DNA of 64,000 nt from Fennellomyces sp. T-0311 (taxonomy: Eukaryota > Mucoromycota > Mucoromycetes > Mucorales > Lichtheimiaceae), in the NCBI GenBank assembly GCA_025266875.1, contig JALLLT010000002.1, positions 1,302,001-1,366,000 of the forward strand, given 5' to 3'. A model generated the notes under the pieces. The model was not told the DNA's origin, ran no database searches, and saw only the letters and a list, made by a program, of their open reading frames with translations. Made by a program: the position numbers and the translations under genes. Shown piece after piece: positions 1 to 14,582 of the stretch; the stretch's first letter is position 1; the number at the start of each line of letters is the position of its first letter.

Positions 1-570
1 GCAAGTGCATCCAACGACGGCAGCGTAAAAGTCTGGAACTTCCAAACTGGCCAATGTTTCACCCTCACACATCCGGACAAGGTCACCCACACTCAGATCT
101 ACCAACACAACAAACTCGTCTCCAGCAGCGTCGATGGCACAATCCGCTTATGGGACCTTGATACAAGAACATGTACACATGTGTTCCGTGGCCACATGGG
201 TCCAGTCCACGTTGCCATTCCAGGCTGTCTCCAGCAAGACCCCGTCATTATGTCTGGATCCGCGGATGGCACTATCAAAGTCTGGCACGTAGAAACCGCC
301 AAATGCCTCAAGACGCTCTTTGGCCACACACATGGCATCACAGCCCTTGCGTTCGACAAGTTACGGCTGGTATCGGCGTCACTCGATGGTTCTCTGAAAC
401 TCTGGGACGTCGGGAGCGGTTTGCCCTTGTATTCACTCGCCGAGGGTGACGAAGAATCAAAAAGTATTACCACAGTCAAGCTCAGCGACTCCAAGGTGGT
501 CAGTGCATCCCACCGCGGTGAAATCGTAGTGTATGATTTTGGAGTCGACCGCCCAGTTGATTCTGCTTAA
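1..570 (+). CDS. WD40-repeat protein, C-terminal part (5' end outside window)
   Basis: One frame is open from the first base to the TAA at 568-570 and encodes 189 residues. It shows repeated WD40 signatures: DGSVKVW, DGTIRLWDLDT, the GH dipeptide in RGHMGPVH, DGTIKVWHVET, FGHTHGITAL, DGSLKLWDVGS and a last blade ending IVVYDF. That is about four to five blades, the end of a beta-propeller. The start lies to the left of the window. Such propellers are protein-interaction scaffolds, for example in F-box adaptors or Mdv1-like fission factors. The N-terminal domain that would fix the identity is not visible, so no symbol is given. Confidence 0.9.
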   Translation, partial: ASASNDGSVKVWNFQTGQCFTLTHPDKVTHTQIYQHNKLVSSSVDGTIRLWDLDTRTCTHVFRGHMGPVHVAIPGCLQQDPVIMSGSADGTIKVWHVETAKCLKTLFGHTHGITALAFDKLRLVSASLDGSLKLWDVGSGLPLYSLAEGDEESKSITTVKLSDSKVVSASHRGEIVVYDFGVDRPVDSA

Positions 571-727
571 AAGAGATGCATAAAATGCGAAAAAGGAATG
601 ATACCCATAAACTAATAATAATAAACGAAACCCATGCTACCCAAATTTAAACACTGGTTCTCTTTTTATGGGGTCTTCCCTTTCCATCTAGCCCCACCCC
701 TCTACTTTGAATAACACACTCTAAAGA

Positions 728-1117
728 ATGAGTATCCCAGCCGGAGACGCCACAAAAGGTGCAAAGCTCTTTAAGACCCGCTGTGCCCAGTGCCACACCG
801 TTGAAGCAGTGCGTACCCATAACAACCCCCTATATTACACGAGATATACTAAAATCCGGCGACGTATGTAGGGCGGCGCAAATAAAGTCGGGCCAAACCT
901 TCATGGTCTGTGGAATCGTCAGTCTGGCCAAGTTGCCGGTTTTTCGTATACAGACGCGAACAAGAACAAGGGCGTTGTGTGGGAGGAGCAGACGTTGTTT
1001 GATTACTTGGAAAACCCCAAGAAGTACATCCCTGGCACCAAGATGGCATTTGCGGGCTTCAAGAAGCCAGGAGATAGAGCGGATGTCATCGCATACTTGA
1101 AGGAGGCTACACAATAA
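728..1117 (+). CDS. CYC1: Cytochrome c (two exons)
   Basis: Electron carrier of the mitochondrial intermembrane space between complex III and complex IV. Exon 1 (728-808) encodes 27 residues ending in the haem-binding CAQCH motif followed by TVEA. A 63-bp intron (809-871, GTGCGT...TAG) is removed. Exon 2 (872-1117) continues in frame with [14 protein letters not shown], then a long conserved stretch including [15 protein letters not shown], whose Met is the sixth haem ligand. The product is 108 residues, the usual fungal length. The ATG at 728 gives the normal short N-terminus with no cleavable presequence. A long antisense ORF over the locus is a shadow. Confidence 0.97.
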
Positions 1118-2549
1118 TAGAGTATACATTGCTTGAAGGAAATAAATTTGCGTTAGTGTTTTTGCGAGTGCTTTGATGGCCTCACAACCCTTGGTTACGT
1201 ATGCATTCGTCCCACAAAGATTGCAAGGCAAAGCCACAGTTACCCTGTCCAAGCTCGATTTGGTCCAAGCCGGAAACGGCGGGTACGCTCCGTCATTTTG
1301 TTTGGAAATGAGATAATGGAGCATGCGAAATCCCACAAATGGTTAGAACGAATTGATCTGTTGCAGATACATCTTTGAGCAGTCAGAATTACGTAGAATA
1401 TTCGATTAGCTCCCATGAATCTTTGCTGACCAGTATTCCAGCAGTTTTTTTGTGGGTATGGTGGTATAGGTTAGTGAACTTTTATCATGATAGCGTAAAT
1501 GTGTTGTTGCATCACGCACGTAGCCCACAGCTCGTTCCACTTTAACAAAAAAACAAAGCTTTGTTGACCAAATCTTTGGATGTACAAGTCTCCCAAAAAA
1601 AACCCTAGTAGCCCAGCTACATTCGCATTACTCGGTCAATAAACACTTGCTGTATTTTTAAACTACGTATAAGAGGGATCATCACTGTACTGTCAACCAC
1701 TAATAATGTGTGACCAAACTGATTACCGTCCTGACCTCCGTCGATTCGCCATTGATAATGCTATCGAACAACGTTATGTGGTGGAGTAAGTAATGGACAT
1801 AATGACGCTTACTCTGAACGCTCGTTTACGCAAATATGTTTTAAGTCAGCGAAACCATTTGCATGCACATGCATGAACTGTTCTCAATAATCTTTATTCA
1901 CACACCTAATCTATGTAACAACTTTATCCATGTCGACATAGCGAATGGCTTGCGTAGAAAGTAATTTCGCCATCTATGCCTTGGTGCGGCTAATAGCCTT
2001 CATATTCCTTTTTTTTTATTTCTATAAAAAAAAGTTTGAGTTATAATCATGTGTAATGTAAAGATAATAGAGAGAAGAAATGGAAGCTTAGGTGGTGCTT
2101 CCACTTTACAAGAAATGTACGTATATAGTATCGAAGCGACAGTAGCTACTGAACGATTGTACACTTGGCAACCATGTAAGCATGCCCATCACCAGTGGAT
2201 ATAAAGTCACTTCTGATTCATGAATAAGCTTCTGTTGGTCATCATTAACATTGCTCTCGCCTTATAGTATTGCGATCTATCAAGGCATGGCTGTTTTCAC
2301 TTCTCATTTTAAATATCGATGCTTATATGCAAACCTACCCTGGTATCAGCCGATTAGGATATTTTCACCCGCCCAGGACAGAAAACTTTATTGTCATCAG
2401 TAAAATGCACTGTAAATGATCAGTAGTAGCAGGACTACTGCCTACAGCACCCATATATTAAAGCTAGCGAGACCGCGTAAGGCTGTTTTGAAAGTTAAGC
2501 CAACATAAGCCATATAATGTGTCCAATTCAGCTCGTAGTAGGCGATACA
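1118..2549. other. Intergenic, AT-rich
   Basis: Apart from the possible small gene at 1706-1964, no long ORF, RNA gene or element boundary is visible. The first part is the 3' flank of cytochrome c. Confidence 0.6.
1706..1964 (+). CDS. Possible small two-exon gene, unrecognised
   Basis: An ATG at 1706 opens 26 codons (starting MCDQTDYRPDLRRFAIDNA) that run into a consensus donor, GTAAGT, at 1786. With the acceptor ending at 1849 the frame stays open to the TAA at 1962-1964, giving about 64 residues. A TATAAGAG box-like sequence lies about 35 bp upstream. No family is recognised. The reading rests only on an open frame plus plausible splice sites, so it may be chance or a relic. Confidence 0.25.
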
Positions 2550-3480
2550 TACGTGTTAAACCATACTTTTACCCAGTTGCTCAGTTCAAAGATGCAAAGC
2601 AATCAATAATCCTATTCTTACCCAAAAGGTTGTGGGTGTTCACTCAAAGTAGTATGGGCCTGTTTCTACAATATGCTCATCTATTTTTAGCCGTAAATCT
2701 GTCCCAAAGAATGCTAGCTCTACGTACGAAATTGGCGATTTCCTAAAGCTCATGAATTGGAATACCAACATGCACAAGTTTAACAAGCTTTCATATGGCA
2801 CTACTCTTATTCTCTATCGCTTAGATTCAAGAAAAGTATAAAAAAATGTCTTGCAAGTTCTTCCTATGTCGCTGGCTTAATGTACTATTTGTTAACACCA
2901 TTCGATTTGCCTTAAAATTCTCTACGAAACATCCTACCAAAGCCCATAAAGATTGTGTGATAAACCCGCAACCTTTTATTTTCACTTTATAACTGTTTTT
3001 ACCTCCAATTATCCAATCCCTATGCATTTTTTACATAATGCTTTCATTTTGAATGATTTTCCACTGTTTATCTTTCTATTTTCCAAGTTTTTCAAATGCG
3101 CTTTTTCAGGATCTGCTTTTTCTTCTATTCCTTCAAAAGTCGGCCGATTTTTTCGCCCTATCCAGGTCCCAAATTACGCTAGCAGTACAAAGTAAAGTGT
3201 ATCATATTTCTCTTGACTGAGACTATTCATTATAAAAAACAGTCCACACCTCTCGCTGATCGATTTTTTTTGGTATCTCGGGATTACATTATTTTTTGTA
3301 TAAGTGCTTCCTGCATCGCTAGTTTGACTAACTGTTAACATCACTGATTCCACCTTTGTATTCTCTTCAAAAAATGTCAATACATCAAAAAAATCCAGTC
3401 CCTGGATCAGTTTCTATTCAACCAAAAGGTTCTTGAGATGGTTTCCCAAGCTACTACCCTTTAGTTTTCGATTTCCATGT
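2550..3480 (+). repeat. Dispersed repeat, copy A (diverged)
   Basis: Long stretches match, with many substitutions and small gaps, the sequence at 39840-40450 (copy B), and in part 45100-45430 (copy C). Shared anchors include TCTGTCCCAAAGAATGCTAG (about 2699 here; about 39882 in B), CCATAAAGAT (about 2944; about 40160) and the wording around 'TTACGCTAGCA'/'TTACCCTAGCA'. No intact coding region is seen. The family is not recognised; an old non-autonomous or gutted transposable element is the likeliest reading. Confidence 0.6.
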
Positions 3481-4925
3481 GTTCTTCTTGCTATGACATT
3501 TCACTCCGTATACTTTCCATCACGTAGTACAAAAGTTAAAACAAGTTAGGATACCTCATAAATGCATCGCAAATCGCATTGCAAATCGCATTCAAAGGCT
3601 AAAAATTACGTTTATTCCTAGCAAACTTTTTCATTCATCGTTACCTCTTCAAGCCGATATCATCACTGAATGTGCCATTCATTTCGCTACGGAATGTACC
3701 TATATACGAAGTAGATCCAATAGCTGTCCAAGTCAGTAAACGCATTCAAAGATACCCTAGGTTCCGCCACCAGCTCAAGAAGGTAGAAGTAAAAGGTGAA
3801 TATTCCTACCCAAACCAACTCTACATAATTCTATGGGAGACCAGTTTACTTACAAAATGCGTTAATTGGCCTGGATGCATTTCTGAATTGATGTGATCGA
3901 CCTAGTAAAGCTACCGTTTGTCTACCAGTCTCAGAATTTCTCCAGTTATGCCAGGAAAGTCCTCAGGTTTAATTATATACGCAGTTATTACTATCGTTCT
4001 ATTACTTTAATTATCCAAGGCAAGTAGAGCATTGGGTAATCCGAAGAACGTGAGTATAGCCTATTTTTGCATACACTTGAAGATACTTGTCTTTATCTTA
4101 CAGCTACGCAGGTTATTTAACGCGCTACAAAACCACTGGATACACATTTGTTTCCACATATTAGCAACTGTTATAAAATTCAACTTAAAAACCCTGTAAA
4201 ATTAGGTCAGCACGTGTAGAAGCTGACCAATACTTTTCTAAGTGAGTTTTCGGAACTTTTTACGTGAATTAGAATGCCAAATTTACTTGACCACGCCAAT
4301 AGCTGGAGTCCATCATGCTTTTTAGGCACTTCCATAACTTTTCGGGCATGTATTGCAAAACACAATATGTGTCATCCCACTTCTACCTAAGAACCCTGCA
4401 CGCCTGTATAGATTTCTTGTCTACTATCATCAATAGAGAGAAACGGTACGTATCCATAGGTTTTGGTAAACTTTTTCCCTGGACCATATAATATATACGA
4501 TCAATATTGCCTGAATTGAAACATAGTGGCCACGGGATTATAAATGAGCGCAAATATCGCAACTCAAATACGTCATTCCGTTTTCCATCGTGTAACAGGC
4601 AAATGGATGCATTGCTTCCGCCAAGAAACCACAAGCTGAAAACAGAGAGATGTATAATATTGTTGTATCACATATCAAGCATTCGCTTTGTAGCTGTAGC
4701 CTTGACATGTGAAGAATCAAAGTGCTTGGATGTTCACTAGTCCTATATCGAGTAATTGTTCTGAAAGAAAAAAGGAAAAGGATGGTTGACCAGTAAACAA
4801 TGTATGCGTATTAAGAAAAGAAAAAAAAAAGAGGAGAGAGAGATAGAGACTCATCACATAGAGTGGCAAAAAAAAGTAGGAGAGAGAAAAGGTGGATTAT
4901 AGAGATGATATAGTTGATCACTAAA
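3481..4925. other. Intergenic; purine-rich tract near the HECT 3' end
   Basis: No supportable gene. Small features are a short tandem GCAAATCGCATT (about 3568-3592), a 7-bp-arm hairpin GGTCAGC...GCTGACC at about 4205-4227, and an A/G-rich tract at about 4760-4900 just beyond the HECT stop codon. Confidence 0.6.
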
Positions 4926-8028
<3,103 letters not shown>

Positions 8029-9747
8029 TTCCGAATGCACGAACTAGAGTCGAGTTACGCTGAATGTCGTATATATAAAAAGGGTTCTAAAAAGAAATGT
8101 CGAAGATGATTTCGTTCTTGGCTTTTCTTAATCGTTTTAAGTGAGAGAAAACAAAAGGCCAGAGCGGCTTCACAATTTGGGTCTGCGAAATTCAGCTGGC
8201 CGTCGTATGTCCATAAACGGCTTTGTAATCAACACCTGAGGAACCTTCCATTTTGCCTATTCTTTTCAAAACTGATGCAATTGAATGCCGCCTAGCGCAA
8301 TCACTGTCCTCACTACACCCACACAGCCAATGCTTGTGCACCATCCACAGCACTGCACTTTTGTTTGCTATCCCCCGCACCTCCCCTGCCTTTGGGAGAA
8401 ACCATTAAGCGGCGGCATTTAATGAACCACAGCGTTGATTGAAAAAAGTAAACAGCGTCTGTCGAAATACAGCTTTTACAGGAATATGAGAGGTTCCCAT
8501 GGAGACGGTTATCTGGGAAGGCCGAAACGTGGCAACAATAAGTCAGAACTTGGTTTTACTTTTAAGCAGCTTGCTCGCCACTAGGCAACTGCTCCCCGAA
8601 TACGCGATCCATACTGATCTTGCGATTGGGAATGCTTGAAACATTTACGGTAACAAAGATTCAGACAACTAAAGTTGCTGTGTAGCCGTTTCAACAAAAC
8701 ATCGGTCATTAACATTGAGTCACCTGTTGAATCTAACATAGCTGGTGCTTGCAAGTGTCAAAAGACGTTAAAATCATTCTAGGACAGCGTGACATATTTC
8801 TTTTAACGACCATGCAGTTCGCAAATATGCTGTGCACTGATGGATAAAGGGGCTAGGTAATAAGTGGATGCATTACATTTAGCCAATCGATAAGGCTTAT
8901 CTGTACATTGATGAGGTTTTAATGAGTTGCACGATCGAAGGGTCCTTCCCTTTTGTATTAGCCGATACTGGCTGGCTGGTAAATTTATAAGCAGATAGTA
9001 CGTGTTACCATACCCTTACCTTGCATTTCAAAGGACATCTTCAGTGTTATCAAAGCCTGATCGAAAAAAGGAGCCACATACAAGGTTACATTTGACAAAT
9101 ATATTGCTCCTTATATTTGATCGACACGTAAACGAATATGGTTAAAGATCCGTCCAATACATAATAACTGTAGTGTATAAGCTGCGACCATTCACAATGA
9201 AATCGCCAAGGTGGGCACTGAGGGGTGACAGAACCTCTTGATAGTTTATGGCGATGGTCATGATTGTCGGTAAGCAACAGAAACGTGATGTACCGCTCAA
9301 TAATGAATATAAAATAAAGTTGCATGCAGTTCGGAAATCATTTTATTGTTGATTGGATGACTTCTTGTAAAAGGAAACCAGAGGATCATTGTAAGCGATA
9401 AGTAATGGTAAGTAATTCAATGAAACGTTTAGCCAATAGCAACTTTTGTTATATGGTTTAATACTTATTGAAGGTACACTATAAGATCGGCACATAGTTC
9501 GGGTCACTCATGCATGAAGAATGCCACTTCCCACGGTTAGAAAGTATTACAATATCGCAAATATTCTATTTGACAAATAAAAGTATTATTTTCTTTACCC
9601 GGCACACTTTTACTTGTTGTTCATTACATACTTTCTGTAAAGTACCGGGAAAACCAAGTACCTGTCCGAAGATTTGCCGCCAAATTCCCGCCCGGCGATA
9701 TATAAGGCCAACTTTGAATTTTTTTTCTCACATTCTACACTTACACC
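8029..9747. other. Intergenic between divergent HECT and reductase genes
   Basis: About 1.7 kb holding the promoters of both flanking genes. Only short, low-quality ORFs are present, and no repeat or RNA gene is recognised. Confidence 0.6.
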
Positions 9748-10020
9748 ATGACGGTTGATACCACCCAGATTTTTAAAGAAAACATTTTCGAAGGCAAAGT
9801 ACTTCTTTGCTCTGGAGGAGGCAGTGGCATTTGCCGTGGTATGACCGAGCAGATTGTCCGCCATGGAGCCAAAGCAGTGATTATCAGTCGCAGGTATGCA
9901 TAATATTTTAACTAGCTGAGACACTTTCTTAAAAAGTTGCATCAGCTTCGAAAAGCTTCAGAAGGCGGCAGAAGAAATGAGTCGTGCCACTGGTGGTGAA
10001 ATTATGTAAGTAATGGAAAG

Positions 10021-10063
<43 letters not shown>

Positions 10064-10898
10064 GAAATTGCTTATGTAAAGTAAAAGACCAATCCAGGCC
10101 GATGTACGAAAGCCTGCCGATGTTGAAAACGCCGTTGCCAAGACGATCGAAAAGTTTGGTCGCATTGATTTCTTGATCAACGGTGCCGCTGGCAACTTCC
10201 TCGCATCACTCCAGAATTTATCTTACAATGCATTCCGTACTGTCATCGAAATTGATCTGCTTGGAACATTCAACCTGACCAAAGCTGCTGTGGAGCATAT
10301 CAAGGCATCAAAAGGATCCATCATTAACATTACAATGACAAACCATTACAAGGGAACGGCATTCCAATCGCATGCGGGTGCGGCTAAAGCTGGTATTGAT
10401 GTAAGCTGAGCGACATAAAGAAACAATTTCAGTTATTCATATTAAAATCATGATATTACTTTGACAGGCATTGACGAGACATTGGGCAGTTGAACTAGGC
10501 CCGTATGGTGTTCGTAAGTTGCGATATGAGATATAAACAATTTTGAATCGAATTTTAATTATCATCTGTGCATTTATAGGCGTCAATACGATTGCACCTG
10601 GCCCAATTGGAAACACAGAGGGTATGCGACGATTGAGCAGTGGTCGTGACCCGTCAAGGTATCAGGCGATCCCTCTTCAGGTAAGCTCAAAAAGATCCCC
10701 GTAATTCGAAAACTTACGATGGTCATTTAGCGTGAGGGTGAGATTATGGAGTGCTCGCATGCTACTGTATTCTTGCTCTCTGATGCTGCATCCTACATTA
10801 CAGGAACCTGGCTTGTTGTGGATGGCGGCCACTGGCTCACGTCTTACAATGATAATTACCCTGCCAAAGTTCTTAACCCCACTACTTCTAAATTATGA
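9748..10898 (+). CDS. SPS19: Peroxisomal 2,4-dienoyl-CoA reductase (SDR family)
   Basis: Reduces 2,4-dienoyl-CoA with NADPH during beta-oxidation of unsaturated fatty acids in peroxisomes. Six exons: 9748-9893, 9946-10005, 10088-10400, 10468-10513, 10580-10680, 10731-10898. The spliced protein has the SDR cofactor motif CSGGGSGICRG near residue 22, then ADVRKPADVENAV, INGAAGNF (the NAG-type element with the family-typical GAAGNF), an SDR core FQSHAGAAKAGID, and APGPIGNTEGMRR, typical of mammalian DECR2 and yeast Sps19. It ends TTSKL-stop, a canonical PTS1 (SKL) peroxisomal signal. Intron 2 carries a TG microsatellite. DECR-type reductases lack the classical YxxxK tyrosine and use other residues, consistent with HAGAAKAG here. 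Confidence 0.95.
10022..10060 (+). repeat. (TG)n microsatellite inside an intron
   Basis: About 39 bases of uninterrupted TG dinucleotide repeat lie in intron 2 (10006-10087) of the dienoyl-CoA reductase gene, filling nearly half of it. Confidence 0.98.
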
Positions 10899-12425
10899 AG
10901 AATTATCATAGCGATGATAATAAAAGATATCCAACAGCTGGAATAATTAGAAATCTGCCTTCTTAAGAAAAAATTAGGTTATTCCGCAAAAATCATATTG
11001 ATTTATCTCAAAAGGTTTGAAACGTATGTCTGTCTGGCAGGTCTTGCTACATTTTTTTGCTACTATGCTTACATGCAGTCTTTTTTTTTGCCATCAATCC
11101 AAAGAGTGTATGGATTTTCGTCAATTTTTACTTTTTTACATATCACCGAAATGTCTGTGTGCCTTAGGCAACGTTCTCAATTTTCTTTTACAGTAGTGCT
11201 TTTAGCTAACCACAGCAATGAAACTTTGCAATGTGGTTGGTTATAAGCGTACATACCTTTCAGACAGCGAATATATTGGATATAGCGCACCGTATTACAT
11301 TTGCTTTACTTTATCTTTTCCACTTTCGTGGCCTCGCAGGATGTCGGGCGAACCGCTCCCAGACACAAAAGGATGGTGAATTTCTCTTTGAGATACTATT
11401 CCCCGTTACTTTCTGCTTTCCTGGTGTTGGTTTCAATGACGCGGATTAACAACAGGTCGAAAATACATTGGATTCACACATCCATCGACGCAGATGTCTA
11501 TGTATGATGAAGCTTTTGAGCAGCAGATACATGTAGTACAATATATGTATTCGCATATGTCAGGAGCGCTTACCTCCTCACCAGCTTTACTTAGAGCGTA
11601 ACATGCAAATCGTCTTCTTGCGTACCTTATATCCGGTTAATGGTTTGTGCAATAGTACCACGCTTATTTGCTAGATATTGCATAGTGCCCTAACATGTCA
11701 GACGTTTTGCTTTTTTAGAATTCTTTGGATTACCATTGAAGATGACCCGAAAACAGCTATCTACAAGACAAGAACGATCCACAGGGCATATACTTACATA
11801 CATTAGTGAATGCCTTTCTGTACCAGTGTTTTTGCATAATGTGCTTTATGCTGTACTTTTGCGTGCCACTGATTACAGAACTTATATTGTATCTGTGAAT
11901 GCGGCTTTCATTAGAATGATCTTATTGAAAATGTTGCATTTACATAAATCTTTTCCATCAATAATAATCTCAGGAGCCACAACACCACCCCTCCTCAATA
12001 ATAGATAATAGATATCTTCCCTGCTTCATACATTTCCACCTTATTTTCCTTATTATATGAGCTTTATATTTGTCTGCTATTAAGAGAAGGAGAGATTTAC
12101 GAAATATAGGTATAGTAGGGTTTCGGTTAAGGTAGGATAGGGTAGGTATATGTCTGCTTGGTGTAGCGCTTAAGGTTTATCCTTTGCCATACATATCTGC
12201 TAAGTTTTGGTGGCAAAGGTACGTGAGTCCATTCTGTTGGAAGATATTGATTCAGGCTTGCGTGGATACGGGAAAGGGAACCCCTTGCGACTTGTTTCCT
12301 TGAGAATGACATGAAGCGAAGCGAGGCAGGAAGCACCAGTTATCTTGTAATATTTCTGTATTATGCATTGTATGTAACCACTGGGGAAAATGGCAAATAT
12401 CGAAGAGGTGGAGCGCTGCTTCTTG
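10899..12425. other. Intergenic, no gene recognised
   Basis: AT-rich sequence with several short plus-strand ORFs of unremarkable composition. No family motif or boundary is visible up to the Tc1 element. Confidence 0.55.
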
Positions 12426-12427
12426 TA

Positions 12428-13777
12428 CAGTCCCACACAAAAAGTGATGTCCAGATTTTTGAACACCGCGATCAAGTAAAAAAATATACAAACTTCAATG
12501 TGTCTTTTTCATAGATCACACTTATTGATGCCCCTTGATACTATCAGTAAAAAAGAATCTTATAGCAATAAAAAAATATCAGATCGAAAAAGAATGTACA
12601 AATTAATATTTTGTATGCTGTCCTCTAGCTTTTATCACGGCCTTGCATCGCTTAAGCATGCTGTCGACAAGCTTCATTGCGAAATCGAGCGAAAGTTTGC
12701 CCCATTCTTCTTGTAGACAGGCCTTCAACTGCTCTATGTTCTTTATGGAGGTTCTACGCTTCTGAACACGCTTATACAGAGCCTTCCAAACGTTCTCGAT
12801 TGGTTTGAGATCAGGACTTTGTGCTGGCCAAAATGGAAAGCCTCGCACCCCACACTGTCGCTTAAACCACGTCGTGTAGCTGCCAGTATGGCTACTAGCG
12901 CCATCCTCCTGGAATATAAACGCCCTATCAGTTTCGGCTTCAGCCTTGCTTATGTATGGGTTCAAATGCTTGGCCAGGCACTTCACATAAGCATCTTGAT
13001 CTACGGTGCCACCCATAATCACCGGCGGACCAAAACCTCCAGCCCAAAAACAGCCCCATACCATCACCGTGTTCTTTCCAAACTTTTCCGTGGAAACAAC
13101 ATGACGTGCCTGGTAACGTTCACCATTGCGTCGTATGACGCGAGCACCTCCATCATTACCAACAGCCGTGAATCTTGATTCATCAGACCAAATGATGTTG
13201 CTCCATTGGTTGGCTGTCCAATGCTTGTACATACGGGTCCAGGCAAGACGTCTAGCCATATGTTTCTTGGTCAGTCTTGGCTTACGAGCTGGCGAACGTG
13301 AATTGAAGCCAGCAAGCTTCAGGCACTTAATCACTGTGTTCCGGTGAACGCTGATGTCGATGTGTGCAAGACTGGCTTGATGAACATGGTATGGCGCGAA
13401 TGGTTCCCTGTATACACTGAGTTGGAGCGCCCTTATTCCCCTCTTGGTAAGCTTGGGAGGTCTTCCACTTCTTGGGGCATTGTCAGTCGACCCAGTTTTG
13501 TTATATTTATTAACGATACGGTTGACAGTTCTACGGTTTATGCCCAAATCATCTGAAATGAACTGGTCACCTTTGCCAGCCTTGTGCATGCCGATAATGA
13601 GACCTTTTTCGAAATCTTTGAGCTCTTTGCCAAACTTTGGAGGGCTGTTTGTTATATTTGTAAGTGGCATTGTATAGTATAAAAGAGAGATGTGTCAAAA
13701 CTTCAAAAACAAAAAAGTGCAGTGTTTTTCTTTCTACTTCCAAATATGGGTTGGACATCACTTTTTGTGCGGGACTG
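12428..13777 (-). mobile_element. Complete Tc1-like transposon, 1350 bp
   Basis: Bounded by near-perfect terminal inverted repeats: left CAGTCCCACACAAAAAGTGA from 12428, and the reverse complement of CAGTCCCGCACAAAAAGTGA ending at 13777. They agree at 25 of the first 26 positions. TA dinucleotides at 12426-12427 and 13778-13779 are the expected target-site duplication. One uninterrupted transposase ORF (minus strand) fills the interior. Intact ends plus an intact ORF suggest a recent insertion that may still be mobile. Confidence 0.95.
12603..13670 (-). CDS. Tc1/mariner transposase, 355 aa, apparently intact
   Basis: DDE/D transposase for cut-and-paste transposition. The N-terminal third is a bipartite paired-like DNA-binding region, with GINRRTVNRIVNKYNKTG followed by the linker motif RSGRPPKLT. 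The catalytic core shows Asp 1 in IIWSDESRF, Asp 2 in FQEDGASSHTG and Glu in PAQSPDLKPIENVWKALY. Counting residues between the second Asp and the Glu gives 35, a DD35E rather than the common Tc1 DD34E spacing. The length is that of the family, and neither frameshift nor internal stop is present. The ATG at 13670 sits about 108 bp inside the right TIR end. Confidence 0.96.
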   Translation of the reverse strand: MPLTNITNSPPKFGKELKDFEKGLIIGMHKAGKGDQFISDDLGINRRTVNRIVNKYNKTGSTDNAPRSGRPPKLTKRGIRALQLSVYREPFAPYHVHQASLAHIDISVHRNTVIKCLKLAGFNSRSPARKPRLTKKHMARRLAWTRMYKHWTANQWSNIIWSDESRFTAVGNDGGARVIRRNGERYQARHVVSTEKFGKNTVMVWGCFWAGGFGPPVIMGGTVDQDAYVKCLAKHLNPYISKAEAETDRAFIFQEDGASSHTGSYTTWFKRQCGVRGFPFWPAQSPDLKPIENVWKALYKRVQKRRTSIKNIEQLKACLQEEWGKLSLDFAMKLVDSMLKRCKAVIKARGQHTKY

Positions 13778-14035
13778 TATACACCCAGTACAACACTGTT
13801 GTCATTCAAACATAATGGGCAGCAGTCTCATTGTTAAAACTATGTCCAATAATCATGGGGATGAATTTGGAAGGCGCCAGATATAGTTGACTTATATTAG
13901 TAATATCATGGAAACACTATCATTGGAGTCTCTGCAGTCAACACCACAGAGCCCGTGATCCATGCGTTCTCATTGGTCAGCGGGACGTATAAATGTTCTT
14001 TGGGGCGATACGTATCCATTTTTTTCACGTCGTAA

Positions 14036-14480
14036 ATGTCTACACAACAGTTTTATGAGTTATACCGGCGCAGCAGGTGGGGATTTTGGGTAGAGAGTGA
14101 ATAATGAACGTTAGATTAATAATCGGAGCAGCATCGGGATGGCGCTGACCGATTCTCTGGATGAGCTGATCCAGAGCGGTCACATTAACCCGCAGTTGGC
14201 TATGCGAGTGCTCACAACCTTTGACAAAAGCATCTCAGAGGCGCTGGCACAGCTTGTGAGAAATAAGGCTAATGTGAAGGTATGCATCGATTGATGTGCA
14301 TGGATCTGTGATCTCTGAATTTGATTGATCATATAGGGCCACCTGCATACGTATCGCTTTTGCGATGACGTTTGGACGTTCATAATCGAGAACCCCAATT
14401 TCAAGTTCGAACAAGAGAGCGTGATTGCTGACAAGGTCAAAATCGTGGCCTGCAATGCCAAGCGCCCTGGTGAACAATAG
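14036..14480 (+). CDS. TOA2: Transcription initiation factor IIA, small (gamma) subunit
   Basis: TFIIA stabilises TBP on the TATA box during RNA polymerase II initiation. Three exons (14036-14076, 14132-14279, 14337-14480) encode 110 residues. The N-terminus reads [11 protein letters not shown], the hallmark YxLYRxSxIG opening of the family. It is followed by [20 protein letters not shown] and [13 protein letters not shown] (the helical bundle that pairs with TFIIA alpha/beta). Exon 3 supplies the beta-barrel part [19 protein letters not shown] and [11 protein letters not shown]. The length matches yeast and animal orthologues. It converges on the Yju2 gene, with only 102 bp between stop codons. 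Confidence 0.96.
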
Positions 14481-14582
14481 CCCATTCCCCTTTTCCGTTT
14501 TCCTCGTTCCTTTCCGCAACCACCATAACCAACCATGCACATTTTGCTTGTAGATATTATGAAAAATAAACGTTGTTTTCTC

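Noticed and set aside
830..1336. 168-codon antisense ORF over cytochrome c
   Set aside because: Shadow of a conserved gene on the plus strand; no family signature.
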